From: Diadophis punctatus similis
Lineage: Eukaryota; Chordata; Lepidosauria; Squamata; Dipsadidae
NCBI GenBank assembly: GCA_023053685.1
Contig: JALIGW010000014.1
Location: 16,343,090 to 16,407,089, forward strand
Direction: 5' to 3'
DNA length: 64,000 nt
Made by a program: the position numbers and the translations under genes. The notes under the pieces were generated by a model. It saw nothing but the letters and a program-made list of their open reading frames with translations, was not told the origin of the DNA and ran no database searches. Position 1 is the stretch's first letter. Each line of letters starts with the position of its first letter. Below are positions 23,091 through 34,984 of the stretch, piece after piece.

Positions 23091-23450
23091 CCTCTCTAAG
23101 GCCAGACCCAGTTCAGTTCGCAAGTTCAGAAAAGGGGCTTTCAATGGTCCTGAGAGATGCTGGGAGGAAAAGGAGCAGCACTGATTGGGGTTCAGTCCTC
23201 TGCAAGTATCCATTGTGCAGGAGGGCTGAACCAGCGGCTGGGGGGATGTTTAGAGTCAAGATGTGAAGCGCTCCTGAGACTCCTCAGAGCAGCCGGCTTT
23301 GGCTCTCCCTTCAAAGCCCTGGCCAGATCTGTGTGCAAAAGAGTGGGGCAGAGTGATAGGCACCTTGAGGCTCTTCCTACCTCCTCTAGTTTGGTCCCCC
23401 CCAAGTCTGCTCAAGGCTTTGATTTTCACTCGGAAAGGAGGCAATCCCCT
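23091..23450. other. Unique-looking DNA
   Basis: No feature recognised. Confidence 0.45.
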
Positions 23451-23938
23451 TGCTCCCGGTTCGGACCGGTTCTTTAGAACTGATAGCGGGAATTCCACCC
23501 CCGCTCGCCGAACTGGGAGCGATCACTGGTTGGCCACGCCCCAGAACCAGCTCTAATGGTGGCGCCATAGGCCGAGGTTGCGCAGTGGTTAAATGCAGCT
23601 ACTGCAGGCTATTCCAGCTAGTTCAGCAGTTCAGCTGTTCAAATCTCACTAGGCTCAAGGTTGACTCAGCCTTCCATCCTTCTGAGGTGGGTAAAATGAG
23701 GACCCAGATTGTTGGGGGCAATATGCTGAACTCTGTAAACCGCTTAGAGAGGGCTGTAAAGCACTATGAAGCGGTATATAAGTCTAAGTCCTATTGCTAT
23801 TGCTATCTTGCGCATGCGCAGAAGCTTAATTTTTGGCACTGCGCATGTGCATGTGGCCGCGCAACACACAATGCGCGCATGCCCATGCGGTGCAGGAGGA
23901 AGCGAACCAGCGGCGAGGTAAGTTAGAACCCACCCCTG
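23451..23938. mobile_element. hAT-type element (GTGGGTTCC family) with a SINE inside
   Basis: Left part from ctcccggttcggaccgg to ggcgccat (23567), right part from cttgcgcatgcgcag to gaacccacccctg. The left terminus is lost. Compare 19649-19903, whose matching junction is uninterrupted. An exact GCGCATGCGC lies at 23810-23819. Confidence 0.88.
23568..23806 (+). mobile_element. tRNA-derived SINE, full length, nested in a MITE
   Basis: Begins aggccgaggttgcgcagtgg (A-box), has gttcaaatctcactagg (B-box) and ends gaagcggtatataagtctaa plus a CTATTG repeat. It lies between two halves of a hAT-type element and is therefore younger than it. Confidence 0.92.
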
Positions 23939-24429
23939 CCTTGCAAGGCTGATCGGTTGCATGCTGGGGAAGGGGGGTTTGGGGAATCTGGAGCAATTCC
24001 TGCTGCTCTGGAACATCGTACGTAGTCTCAGGGTATTTTTTTGCTACTGAAATGCTCTTGGTTTTTAAAAATCAGCTTAGATTCGGGGATCTCTCTATTT
24101 GAAATCCTCTAATACAAAAGCATCCTTACTTTTTTCGGTTCCTAAAACCAACCTGAGTAAAGGAGGACAGGGCTGTCATCCCAGCCCCACTGCCTGAGCT
24201 CCTCAGATCCTTGGGTGGAATTCTTCAGGCTTTGGGTCCTGGGGGATTTCGATTTTTTTCCAGGAAGTCTGGGGATTCCTGCATCATGTTTGGGGTTCTG
24301 ATGTGTTCCCTTATGTCACCTTTAAAAGAATTATATTTAATTGTTTTAAATGGCTTTTGTAAAATGTTTTAATTGTTGGTTTTATGGCATGCTGCGATAT
24401 AAATAAATATGGGAGCTCCAGGATCATAG
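23939..24429. other. Unique DNA ending in a possible old L2 tail
   Basis: 24300-24412 is T-rich and ends gatataaataaatatgg, like a worn L2 3' end. The remainder is unassigned. Confidence 0.4.
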
Positions 24430-24552
24430 TTTAACAGATCATAGTTTAACAGATTAACAGAGTTGGAAGGGACCTTGCAGTCATGTAGTCCAACCCCCTG
24501 CCCAAGCAGGAGACCCTACATCTGCCTCCACTTAGGATTGAACTCACAACCT
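24430..24552 (-). mobile_element. SINE with CR1-like tail
   Basis: Minus strand: ggttgtgagttcaatcctaa, then gcagatgtagggtctcctgc and the CR1-like gcagggggttggactaca and gtcccttccaactctgttaa ending. Same composite as 51395-51540. Confidence 0.75.
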
Positions 24553-24570
24553 GGTCTTAGTCCTGTTATA

Positions 24571-24863
24571 TGGGACGAATTTGAGCCGATCACTCCTGAT
24601 GATGTTGACAAGGCCATGGGAGCGATGAGTTCCTCCACTTGTTTGTTGGACCCGTGCCCCTCCTGGCTGGTTTTGGCCAGCAAGGAGATGTCACGAGGCT
24701 GGCTCCAGGCGGTTGTGAATGCTTCTTTGAGAGCGGGATCCATCCCGCAGCCCTTAAAAGCTACGGTGGTGAGGCCCCTCCTCAAGAAGCTTTCCCTGGA
24801 CCCCGTGAATTTAAAGAACTTCCATCCAGTCTCCAACCTACCCTTTGTGGGTAAGGTTGTTGA
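24571..24863 (+). mobile_element. L2 ORF2 fragment
   Basis: Encodes FEPITPDDVDKAMGAMSS, DPCPSWLV and NLKNFHPVSNLPFVGKVVE, the linker upstream of the L2 reverse-transcriptase palm. It aligns with the start of the copy at 37049 (about 100 shared codons) and is cut off abruptly at 24863. Confidence 0.93.
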
Positions 24864-25727
24864 GAGCCTTCCCCAAACATTGATGGCTTAGAAAGAGGGG
24901 AGAAAAGGGCATGATAGCCTGCAGGAAGTGGTAGAGAAGTATGGAGATAAGATTCCTTGATGAAGGACCATTGAGAGAAAGGAAACACCAACTTAAGATG
25001 TCTTCCTACGTTTTCTTAGCCCCCTTTGGGTAGACAAACTCATTTCCATGCTCTTCTCAGCTTGCAGCCCCAACACCCAGCACCGCAAAGATCCTGTAGC
25101 AAAGGAAGTCTACTTGTGGCGGGAAGGGGGAGCACAGAGTCTTCAGGATGGGAAAGTCAGATTCTCAGCCCAGCCCAGACACTGTCTGTCGAAGTGCAAA
25201 GAGGATTGAGTCTTTGGAAGATAAGGCTTAATTGCCCGGAGAGCCAGGACTGAGGCAAAGGCCAAACATTTCTGCAGGACTCAGGAATTTGGCTAGAAGT
25301 CAGGCATTAATTTTGACTGCAAGCCATCATTCCACACTCCTCCAAGGGCAAGGCAGCGCCCACATCCTAGGACAAGAAACATTACAGCTTGTCTTGCCAT
25401 ACATAAGAGAAATGGCATTCAGTGCTGAGCGCAGTAAATAAATGTTAAAAGCCCCAGGTCCGTGGCTGAATCAGCAGTTCTTCCTCGGCAGATCTGCACT
25501 CATCTCACAGCCCCTGGCAAAAGAGAAGCAACTGGAAGACTTGTTGAAGGCTGTCTCTTTCCAGCTCTCTGGGCTTGGGAGAGTTGGATCATTCGCCTGG
25601 CCCTCTTGCAGGACTCCCTGCTGGAGCCTTTGAGCATCTTCAGGAACATTCACAGGCTCTACAATCCTGGGGTACTTTGAACTATGGTTTGAACTATGAA
25701 CTATGAACTGTGAACTTTGAACAAAGC
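24864..25727. other. Unique-looking DNA
   Basis: Short frames on both strands, none recognisable. 25678-25735 has a degenerate tandem of gaactatg/gaactttg. Confidence 0.45.
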
Positions 25728-26100
25728 CTTTGAACTATGGTGCTGGAGAAGACTCCTGCGAGTCCCTTGGACTGCAAGGCGATCCAACCGGCCAGTCCTA
25801 GAGGAGATCAACCCTGACTGCTCTTTAGAAGGCCAGATCCTGAAGATGAAATTCAAATACTTTGGCCACCTAATGAGAAGGAAGGACTCACTGGAGAAGA
25901 GCCTAATGCTGAGAAAGATTGAGGGCAAAAGAAGAAGGGGACGACAGAGAATGAGGTGGCTGGATGGAGTCACTGAAGCAGTCAGTATGAGCTTAAATGG
26001 ACTCCAGAGGATGGTAGAGGATAGGAAGGCCTGGAGGAACGTTGTCCATGGGGTCGCGATGGGTCAGACACAACTTCGCAACTAACAACAACAATAATAA
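25728..26100 (+). mobile_element. Bov-B (RTE clade) LINE 3' end with open frame
   Basis: A 122-codon frame (25717-26085) covers the C-terminal end of the Bov-B reverse-transcriptase protein: ELWCWRRLLRVPWTARRSN, KYFGHLMRRKDSLEKSLML, KRRRGRQRMRWLDG and DRKAWRNVVHGVAMGQTQL. It ends just before an AAC/AAT tail. The copy lacks the endonuclease and palm domains (5' truncated). No stop or frameshift in the retained part suggests a fairly recent insertion. Confidence 0.97.
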
Positions 26101-26285
26101 TCATGGAGAGACTTTCTTGCTCCCACATCACACCAACTAATTTCTCAGCATCATTCTGAGCTGAGATACAGGGGTGAATTCTGGTGGGTTCAGATTGTGA
26201 GACAAATTTGCCCTCCCTACCAATGCTTCAGTAGGAAAACAACTATTTTCCCATCCTTTACACTTCCTGGTATTTTTTAAACTAA

Positions 26286-26503
26286 TAGAACATAGAATAA
26301 CAGAGTTGGAAGGGACCTTGGAGGTCTTCTAGTCCAGCCCCCTGCTCAAGCAGGAGATCCTGTATCATTCTAGCCAAGTGGCTCTCCAGTCTCTTCTTAA
26401 AAGCCTCCAGTGTTGAAGCACCCACAACTTCTGAAGGCAAGCTGTTCCACTGGTTTATTGTCCTCACTGTTAGGAAGTTTCCCCTTAGTTCTAGTTCTAG
26501 GAG
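26286..26503 (-). mobile_element. CR1 3' end
   Basis: Minus strand encodes RTINQWNSLPSEVVGASTLE, AFKKRLESHL and the 3' UTR with the aacatagaataacagag-type end at 26288-26303. Confidence 0.92.
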
Positions 26504-27356
26504 CTAAACTCAGCTCACCAGTCCTTTTACAGAGAGTTGCTTGTTATACAGAGAGAGGGATAAAGGGAAAGGCTCACAACTCAAAGCAGGAAGGGGGTCA
26601 GAGGGAATTGTGCCAGAACAATGCAAACACAACAGAAGAGACAGGGAAGATTTCTCTTCTAAAGATGGTATTTTATAAACATTGGGCGGTTATGATTGCG
26701 CTGTCCATCTCTATTGAGTTCATTTCAGCAATTGATTAATGTGATGTTTAAAAAGTGTGGGCTTTAGAAACAAAAAAACCCCCAACAACAACAACCCCAA
26801 AACAAACCTCCAACTTTGAAGATTGCTTGAGAAGACATTTGTTCTCTGCAAATACCTCATTTGGAACATCTAAAATTAATGTTCTAAGAATATTTTTTTA
26901 AAAAAAACATAAGATCCACCTTTCATTAAATGTATTAAAAATGCATATACAATCTTAGTGGGAAAAAGCAATCCCTGGTTTTTAGCATTTTATCAAGAAA
27001 ACACAGAAATGGTTTAAAATATTGCTTTGTTGGTACATAAATTGTATTTTATTTGACGCAGATTTTTGTGTCAAATTGGAATCATAGCAACATAAATTGG
27101 CTGTGGTGATTCCAGCGGTTATCGGCACACTGGGTGACATACCCCAAAATCTTGACTGGCACTTAGAAAATCTGCACATTGACAAAATTTCCATCTGTCC
27201 ATTACAAAAATTCTACACTGCTTAGATCTGCACATATATTACATGGGTACACTATAACATCCCGGATTCTTGGGAAAAGCTCAGTGTGTATGAAGGTCAC
27301 AACCAGCTAAAGACCAGGCAGCTGTGATTCTAAATTCTTTTTCACATTTTTGTGTA

Positions 27357-27359
<3 letters not shown>
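26504..27359. other. Unique AT-rich DNA
   Basis: No repeat or exon recognised. Confidence 0.45.
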
Positions 27360-27449
<90 letters not shown>

Positions 27450-27470
27450 AACAACAACAACAACAACAGA
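27360..27470. repeat. (AAT)n (AAC)n microsatellite
   Basis: AAT to about 27412, AAC to 27468; it abuts the 3' end of the CR1 to its right and is probably its expanded tail. Confidence 0.96.
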
Positions 27471-28258
<788 letters not shown>

Positions 28259-28260
<2 letters not shown>

Positions 28261-29146
28261 CTCTCTTAGCCTCAGACGCTACCTTCATAATTCTCAGGTC
28301 TTTGGTCAGGACTTGAATTATTAAGTTTTCACCAGTCTTTGACTGTGAATCTAATTGTAGATTACCCATATAATAATAATAAGGTCTTGGTTGGGGAAAC
28401 ATAATCCAGCTGTGAGGGGAGCCCATCCTGATAGTTTGCAGCTTTTCCATCCATCCATAAAAAAGTCCAATAATTTTATTGAAACCAGATTCTCTCTCTC
28501 ATCACAGAAGGATTTCTTTAGACCATCCGTCATGTCTAGAAGCCCCTTGGGATCTGGCCAACCCTCAGGCAGAGAGCGAAGATGATGGAAAGAATAAATG
28601 CTGAGTGACTTTTCCAGTGAACCCACTTTGTGTACACACAAAATGGTATTTCTGAGATCTAAGGAAAGAATTTGCAGCAGATTTTGTGTTACATTAAGCC
28701 TCAGAGCTTACGGATACTTAAGCTATGCCTCCAAAAATGTATTTCTAAAACACTTCAGCTTCTCTGAAATTCCTCTGCAGCTTCATCCAGCGAGGAGCTT
28801 TCAGCGAATTCATTTCAGGCTGTCATTCAAAGTAAAATGTGCTTTCTGGGGCCCAAGTGAAAATGTTTGTCAGCCTAAGAAACGTTTTGCCCCTCCTTGA
28901 CCTTCAAATCAGAAAGGACACGTGGACATCCAGGCTGGAAAAACAGGCGGCCACTAAAGAAGACGACAGACGGGCAAATTGGAACCGTTGAGCTGCTCTT
29001 GGGAAAGGGAAAGCTCAGAAGGAGCCCATGAAGAAAATAACAAAAAGGTCATCCTTAGATAAATATTCAGAACAAAAGCACAAGAAAAGAACTTGTTCAC
29101 CAATTTCTCAATGGAGAGAGCAAAATGACAATAGGTAATTTTATTC
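28259..29146. other. Unique-looking DNA
   Basis: About 0.9 kb without recognised repeats; no exon seen. Confidence 0.45.
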
Positions 29147-29154
29147 ATTTAGTG

Positions 29155-29546
29155 CAGTGATGGCGAACCTTTTTTTCCTCGGGTGTCGAAATAGTGCGTG
29201 CATGTGCTATCGCACGCGCATGCGTGCCCACACCCATAATTCAAAGCCCCCCACTTGCCTCACCCCGCTGCGCATGCATGTGTGACCCCCCCACTCCCCC
29301 ATTTCCTGACTTCCAGTGGGCCCAGTAGGCCCATTTTTTGCCCTCCCCAGGCTCCAGAGGCTTTCTTAGAGCTTGGGGAGGACGAAAACCCTCCCCCCAC
29401 CACCCCGGAGACCCTCCGGAGGCCAAAATTGCCCTCCCAGTGTCTCTGTGTGAGCCAAAAATCAGCTGGCATGCACGTACATGCGTGCTGAAGCTGAGCT
29501 AGGGCAATGGCTCGTGTGCCGGCAGATATGGCTCCGCGTGCCACTG
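29155..29546. mobile_element. hAT-type element (CAGTGATGGCGAACC family) lacking its right terminal repeat
   Basis: 392 bp. The left end is intact, but the right end stops at gcgtgccactg: compared with 7367-7770 about 36 bp are missing, including the terminal repeat, yet the last CTG remains. Perfect duplications atttagtg at 29147-29154 and 29547-29554 are still in place. Confidence 0.93.
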
Positions 29547-29554
29547 ATTTAGTG

Positions 29555-29885
29555 TATGGCAAATACATGGACTTATAGTAGTTCAAATGTTAATGTCCAG
29601 TCTACCCAACCATTCAAGGACAGGGTGGTCTATGTTGAAAAAATCAGACATTGGGCCAGTCTAAGCTCTTGAGGGACATTTGGACACAATGTGGTAGATA
29701 TTTTGTCGAGGAGAACCAGTCACACCGAGGGGTAGAGACAAGACCACACTTAAACAATGAATCATGGCAGACACCATGTTGGGTACGGATCCTGTTCAGA
29801 GTTGACCAATACTGGCAAGGAAGCTCAACACCTGGCACCTTTTGTGTAGGGTCATCTACGTAACTGCCTGTATCTGGGCGTTCAG
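29555..29885. other. Unique-looking DNA
   Basis: No feature recognised. Confidence 0.45.
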
Positions 29886-29889
29886 CATA

Positions 29890-29955
29890 GCTGGCTGGAG
29901 AATTCTGGGAGTTGAAGTCCATAAGTCTTAAAGTTGCCAAGTTTGAAGACCCCTG
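29890..29955. mobile_element. Half of a palindromic MITE
   Basis: agctggctggagaattctgg, gttgaagtcc, cttaaagttgccaag and gacccctg match the right arm of the element at 41436-41542. The left arm is absent. Confidence 0.8.
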
Positions 29956-30199
29956 ATATAAGTAGATGATGATGATGATTTTATATGAAGAGAATATAAC
30001 AAAGGACTCGTATTGATCACTCAAGCCTTTGGAAGTCTCTCAAGGCAAAGGGTGGAGCTGAGCATTTGATTCTTTTGGGAAGATTAACCAGCCCTGGCGA
30101 GATCAGAATTCAGTAACACCCAGTGCTTCCCATTGGAAAAGTGGTTAGAGCAGCTGCATTCTGTTGCTTTCCTGGGTCAATCTTTACATTGAATACATC

Positions 30200-31135
30200 A
30201 CATGTGCTGGAAAGCCGAAAGGCTGAAGTCCAAATGTGTGGAAGGAATGCCAATCATCTGACATAGCCATATGGCACGATCTCAATATCAGAAACCGAAG
30301 ACCTAAGAATGATCATTATAAAACATAAAACAGGAGAGTTAAAAGGGAAGGCTTTTCTTGAACATGAAGAAAACTAAGATTATATCTTCTAAAAGAATTT
30401 CACATAAAAGTATGCTAGAAGAAGTTGACATTTTCTAGACTCCAGAACTGATAACGATGAAATGCAAAAGAGATTCAGGAAAATGACAACAGATCAAAAG
30501 TATTGAAGGGCTAAACTCAAGAAAGGCCAAGGCATTTCAATGAAGACAAAAGTTAGAATGGGCAACTCAGTGGTATTCTCTGCTATGATGTACAGATGTG
30601 AGGGATGGACTGAGCAAGAACACAGGAAGAAGATTGACTCCTTGGAGTCCTGGGGCTGGAGGAGGCTGTTTCACATTCCTTGGATAGCCAAGAGGACCAA
30701 CCATTCAAAGCAAGTGATCACCGGAAGCAAAGATCAGAAAACAGGAACTGCCATACTTTGACACAACAGGAGGGATGGTGCATCTATGGAAAAGATGGTA
30801 ATGCTGGAGAAGTTGATGGAAGGAGAAGTAAAGGCCAATGAAGTGCATGGAAGCAGCACAGGAAGCCACAGAAATGGACTTGCAAAGATTGTGCGATATA
30901 GCGAGAGGCAGGATCAGCAGTGGGTTGCTCCCGGTTCAGACTGGTTTTTAGAACCGGTAGCACCAGTGTGGGAGGCTCTGCCCACCCACCTGGGATGCTT
31001 CTGCACATTCACAGAAGCGTCGCACGCATGAACCGGTAGCAAAATTATTTACAACCCACCACTGGGCAGGATGCTAGGAGAGCTTTTATCCATAGAATCA
31101 CCAGGCGTTGCGATGACTTGATGAAGCGTAACAAT
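30200..31135 (+). mobile_element. Old Bov-B-like (RTE) LINE fragment, interrupted by a MITE
   Basis: Broken frames give KKTKI, FSAMMYRCEGWTEQE, IDSLESWGWRRLFHIPWIAK and RTNHSK, matching the Bov-B C-terminal order but much more diverged than 25728-26100. A MITE at 30915-31064 splits the last part, and the region after it (gcgatgacttgatgaagcg) fits the far C-terminal end. Confidence 0.75.
30915..31064. mobile_element. Short hAT-type MITE (about 155 bp family)
   Basis: 150 bp, ends cagcagtgggttgc and acaacccaccactg, perfect duplications ggcaggat at 30907-30914 and 31065-31072. Confidence 0.95.
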
Positions 31136-31341
31136 AGTGTCAACGTATCAGAGGAGAATATTGACTGAAGAGTAATCAGAGTAGTCATGTTTGAACTGTA
31201 CCCCCGCCCTTTGAACTATTCAGAGGACAATCTGGCCATTGATCCAGATGAATTAGCCTGGTGCTGAGTTTTGTGCTGCATCGAGCAATCTCAACACACA
31301 TTGGAATCCCTTCCATTCCAGCCAAAGGTCTCCCTTGTGAT

Positions 31342-31667
31342 TGTCATGTAGTGAATATTGTCAGTTGTATGTCTATGCAGGGTGATGCACCCCTATTCTA
31401 ATATTATAGTATATTACATTACAAGCAGAACACGTGATGTGATCTTCTGCGCATGTGTGCATTCCTGATTCTCCATTATTCTCTTGTGGTTTGGCTCTGA
31501 CCGGAACGGTCGCATTTAATTAGCAAGAATGTAACTATTCAGAATTTATTGTTTTTGTACCGAAATAAATATTTTCTATTAGACTTTTAACTTCGGCTTT
31601 ATTTCTAAATGTCTGAGTTCCGAGAGAAAGATCAACATCGCCTCTATGGAGATTTTTCTCCTTAACA
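31342..31667 (+). mobile_element. Solo LTR, family 1 (variant A)
   Basis: 326 bp, starts TGTCATG, ends ttaaca, perfect duplications gtgat at 31337-31341 and 31668-31672. A gaaataaat signal lies near 31560. Confidence 0.95.
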
Positions 31668-31672
31668 GTGAT

Positions 31673-33149
31673 CATGCTCATGTTGGAAGGATGAACAGGG
31701 ATCAGGAAGTGCTCACATTTTTATATCTTATCAGTGGGAAAAATAAGTGGTTGTCAATGGACAAGCCCTGCCAATTGTCTGCACCAGGAATTGTTTCGTT
31801 GTTGTATGTATGTATGTATGTATGTATGTATGTATGTATGTATGTATGTATGTATGTATCCTGCCAGATGCTGGGTAAGAGACCAATGGTGCAGTAGAAA
31901 AGCAAAGGGACCGATATATGAATCAGGAACTATCTGGTCCAGAAGTTGCTTCTGCAATGAACTTAGTTTGGTTTATACAAGTCACACCTCTCAATCTTAG
32001 CCTCTGTCATTCCTACCACCCACAGCAGAAGGAATAAAAACACTGGTTTACCATAACAGAATTCTTCTTCGTGTGAAAGAACCAGGCAAATATTAAGGAA
32101 GAAGAGGAAGATTTCTGGTTGCACTAATCTGAATCTAAAGCATGGATCTTTCAGTCACAAATTGAGGATCTCACCCAGTTTTTCAACATATAAAACACGT
32201 TCATATCCAGCCCTTTGACTTGAATTGTTTTCCTGCCTCCTCCAGGGGATTTCAGCTGGAACAGGAGTGTGGAATCATTGCTGCTTCACATGATTCATCC
32301 ACATGACTAACTGTGGGGACTGGATCAAAGGATGCTATAAAACAGCATGAGCATCAGAGGATCCATAGTTGAACAGGGCACATGCTCTGCTCTCTCTTTG
32401 AAGTGGCTTCTTTGGCAGGAACTCTTGTGAGAAGAACATCCCTTCTTCCTCATCTGCGCCCAACTATTCCACATGAATGGCTGCCTTCAGTAGGTTGGGA
32501 GCTGCAGCTCATAAGGGGTTGTGCTGAGGCAAATCTGTGACAAAAGTACTTTGGATTCATTAGTCTTGTGTGACTCCTGGGAAACTGCAAGGGCGAGTTT
32601 ATTACTGTTTCTAAGAAACAAGGGCTTACCAGTAGGTTCAACTTTCAGACAAGCTCCAACTGCAAAATCCACCCTGCTTACAGAGAACCATTCCCTCTTC
32701 CTCTCACACCCATTCGTCTTTCTTCTTCTGACTGTACTTGGCAAATCCCATCTCCCTTTTGAACATGATCTCAACCTCAGGACAGAGAAAAAAATCTCCA
32801 GGACTTTGATCCTCCATCATGTCTGTATGAGAGAAGCCTAAGGCCAACATAGCTTAAAAGTCCATCTCCCGTCCATTAAACGAGGAGATCTCATAGAAAT
32901 GGGGGGCTGGCTTCCCTCAGGAGGCAGAGAACAATAAGCTATCATCGTTAAGTTGGCATTGTCTTCCATCACATAGATTGGCTACCTTTAGGTAGAAAAA
33001 TTAATTTTTCTAATACAAAGGAAAGAGGAAATGGAGGAGGCAATAAATAGCCCACTACTTTCTTACTCATAATCATTCTTCTTCAAAACATCTAGCAACA
33101 TTTTGAGAATTTCAAGTTCCAGTTTACACTTAGAGAACATGTCTAGAAC
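31673..33149. other. Unique-looking DNA
   Basis: 1.5 kb; only the TATG microsatellite inside it was recognised. Overlapping 95-106-codon frames on opposite strands around 32490-32840 show no family resemblance. Confidence 0.45.
31803..31859. repeat. (TATG)n microsatellite
   Basis: About 14 uninterrupted tetranucleotide units. Confidence 0.97.
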
Positions 33150-33645
33150 ATTGAATCATAGGGCTGGAACGCAGTGGTGAAATCCTCCCGGTTCTGTCCA
33201 GCACACGTGAGTAGGTAGCAGCGGCAGTGCATGGTTCGGAGAACTGGTAGCGGCGGCAGCACGAGGCTCCGCCCACCTGCCCGGAAGTCAGATCTTTCCT
33301 GGATTTAACCCTCTGCACATGCGCAAAGCCTTCTGTGCATGCGCAGTGGGTCAAAAATCGGATGTGACATCAGCACGTGCACTTCCGAACCAGTAGGGAA
33401 GGTGAGTAGATTTCACCCCTGGCTGGAAGGAACCTCAGAAGTCTTCTAGTCCAAACCCCTGATCAAGGCAGGAGACCTTGCAGCATCTTGGTCAAATGGC
33501 TGTCCAGTCTATTTTTTAAAACCTCCAGTGATGGAGCACCCATAACCCCAGGAGGGAAGCGGCTCCATTTAATAACTGTTCTCACTGAGACAATTTCTCC
33601 TTCTAGGTTGGATTTCTCTTTAACAAGATTCTACCCTTTGCTTCT
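33150..33645 (-). mobile_element. Old CR1 3' end, split by a MITE
   Basis: gaatcatagggctgga (33154-33169) and ggaacctcagaagtcttcta (from 33429) are contiguous CR1 3' UTR when the MITE at 33172-33421 is removed. The coding part to the right is too worn for a frame. Confidence 0.85.
33172..33421. mobile_element. hAT-type element (CAGTGGTGAAATCC family)
   Basis: About 250 bp, ends cagtggtgaaatcctcc and gatttcacccctg. Flanks gctggaac and gctggaag match at 7 of 8 bases; the exact end is ambiguous by one base. It contains two tgcgca-type near-palindromes. Confidence 0.9.
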
Positions 33646-33699
33646 TCTTCTTCTTATAATTATACTTACTTACAACTTATAAATTGTTTTACTTACATA

Positions 33700-34240
33700 A
33701 AGTTGCTGAGATCCCAACTGGATTTCAGACCAAGATTCACTATGGAACTGGCTTTGGGTGTGCTTGCTAATGACCCATGATGGAGCCAGGATGGAGGTGG
33801 TGCATCGATCCTTCTGATCCTTGATGTTTCATGGCTCTCAATACTGTCTACCACTATATCCTTCTGGACCAACTCTGGGATGGGAGCCATCTTGCAGTGG
33901 TTTTCTTCCTTCTTTGGGGCAAGTTCCAGTCATTGTTGGTGGGGAGGGGGAAAGGTTTCTCCCTAGGCTCATTTTTTTCTGGGATGCCACAGGGCTCAAT
34001 ATTCTCTCCCCTTTGATTCAATATCTGTTTGGAACTCCTAAGTGAGGTCATCTGCCAGTCTGAGCTTTGGCGTCATATCTCTTGATCCCAAGCTGGCCAG
34101 CTGAAGCCATCAAGGTCCTGTCCCAATGCCTGGAGACCTCACCGCCTGGATAGGATGGAACTGGCTCTGACTCAATCTTACCAAGAAGGTTTGGGATGTG
34201 ACTTTTGGGCTGTTTTGGGTGGGTTGCTATCTGGTTATCT
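33700..34240 (+). mobile_element. Ancient L2 reverse-transcriptase fossil
   Basis: Conceptual pieces in shifting frames follow the L2 palm order: a TMELALGVLAND-like start, GGASILLILDVS, GMGAILQWFSSFF, SGMPQGSIFSPL and LLSEVICQ. Compare LLDLSAAFDTIDH and GVPQGSVLSPILFN at 37.5-37.7 kb. Many stops and frameshifts show it has long been dead. Confidence 0.7.
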
Positions 34241-34456
34241 CAACCTGACCTTGGGCTACCATTTCCCAATTCCATGCATTCTCTAGCTAGGAAGAGCCTT
34301 AGGAAGCCTTAGGAAGCCTGAACAAGATGGCTGAAGGTTGAGGGCAGAGTACATTGTGTATCGCTGTTAGGTATTTTTGCTCCTAGCCTTTTCTAGTTTT
34401 TCTTTCTGGGTTGTGAGTTTGTCCCAGAACCATAATACCTTACACTACACCATAAG

Positions 34457-34976
34457 CAGCGGCGGGTTGCTCTCTTACCGGTGCCGGTGCGCTGCGCACG
34501 CATCTCCACACTTCGGGTGCGCGCGTGCTCGCTACGCACGCGCACCCTCTCACACGATTTTGCTTCTGCGCATGCACGGAAGCAAAATTGCACCGAAATC
34601 TCACGAGGGGACGCATGCGTGTGTGAGATTTCGGCGTGATTTTGCTTCCGCGCATGCACAGAAGCAAAATCTCGCCGAAATCTCTCTCTCGTGCGTGTCC
34701 CCTCATGAGATTTCGGCGTGATTTTGCTTCCGCGCATGCGCAGAAGCAAAATCTCGCCGAAATCTCTCTCTCGTGCGTGTCCCCTCATGAGATTTCGGCA
34801 TGATTTTGCTTCCGCGCATGCGCAGAAGCAAAATTGACCCAAAATCAATGAAAAAAATGGCGACACGTGCAGTGGACCGGCAGAGAGGGCTCCGGAGCGG
34901 TCGCGCGCAAATTGCGCAATTGGCTGCTCCCTACCGGAGCTGCGCACCGGGCAGCTCTGGCAGGAACCCACCTCTG
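34457..34976. mobile_element. hAT-type element with internal 82-bp tandem repeat
   Basis: 520 bp, ends cagcggcgggttgc and ggaacccacctctg; flanks accataag and atcctaag match at 6 of 8. Tandem units start at 34555, 34637 and 34719, with a partial one at 34801. Each unit includes the near-perfect palindrome gattttgcttccgcgcatgc...gcaaaatc. Confidence 0.9.
34555..34834. repeat. 82-bp tandem repeat inside a MITE
   Basis: Units at 34637-34718 and 34719-34800 differ at 2 of 82 positions; the first unit is more diverged. Exact GCGCATGCGC occurs at 34732-34741 and 34814-34823. Confidence 0.95.
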
Positions 34977-34984
34977 ATCCTAAG

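Noticed and set aside
34393..34971. 192-codon minus-strand frame with apparent internal repeats
   Set aside because: The repeats are the 82-bp tandem units of a MITE, there are frames on both strands, and 82 is not a multiple of 3, so the protein repeat is not in register.
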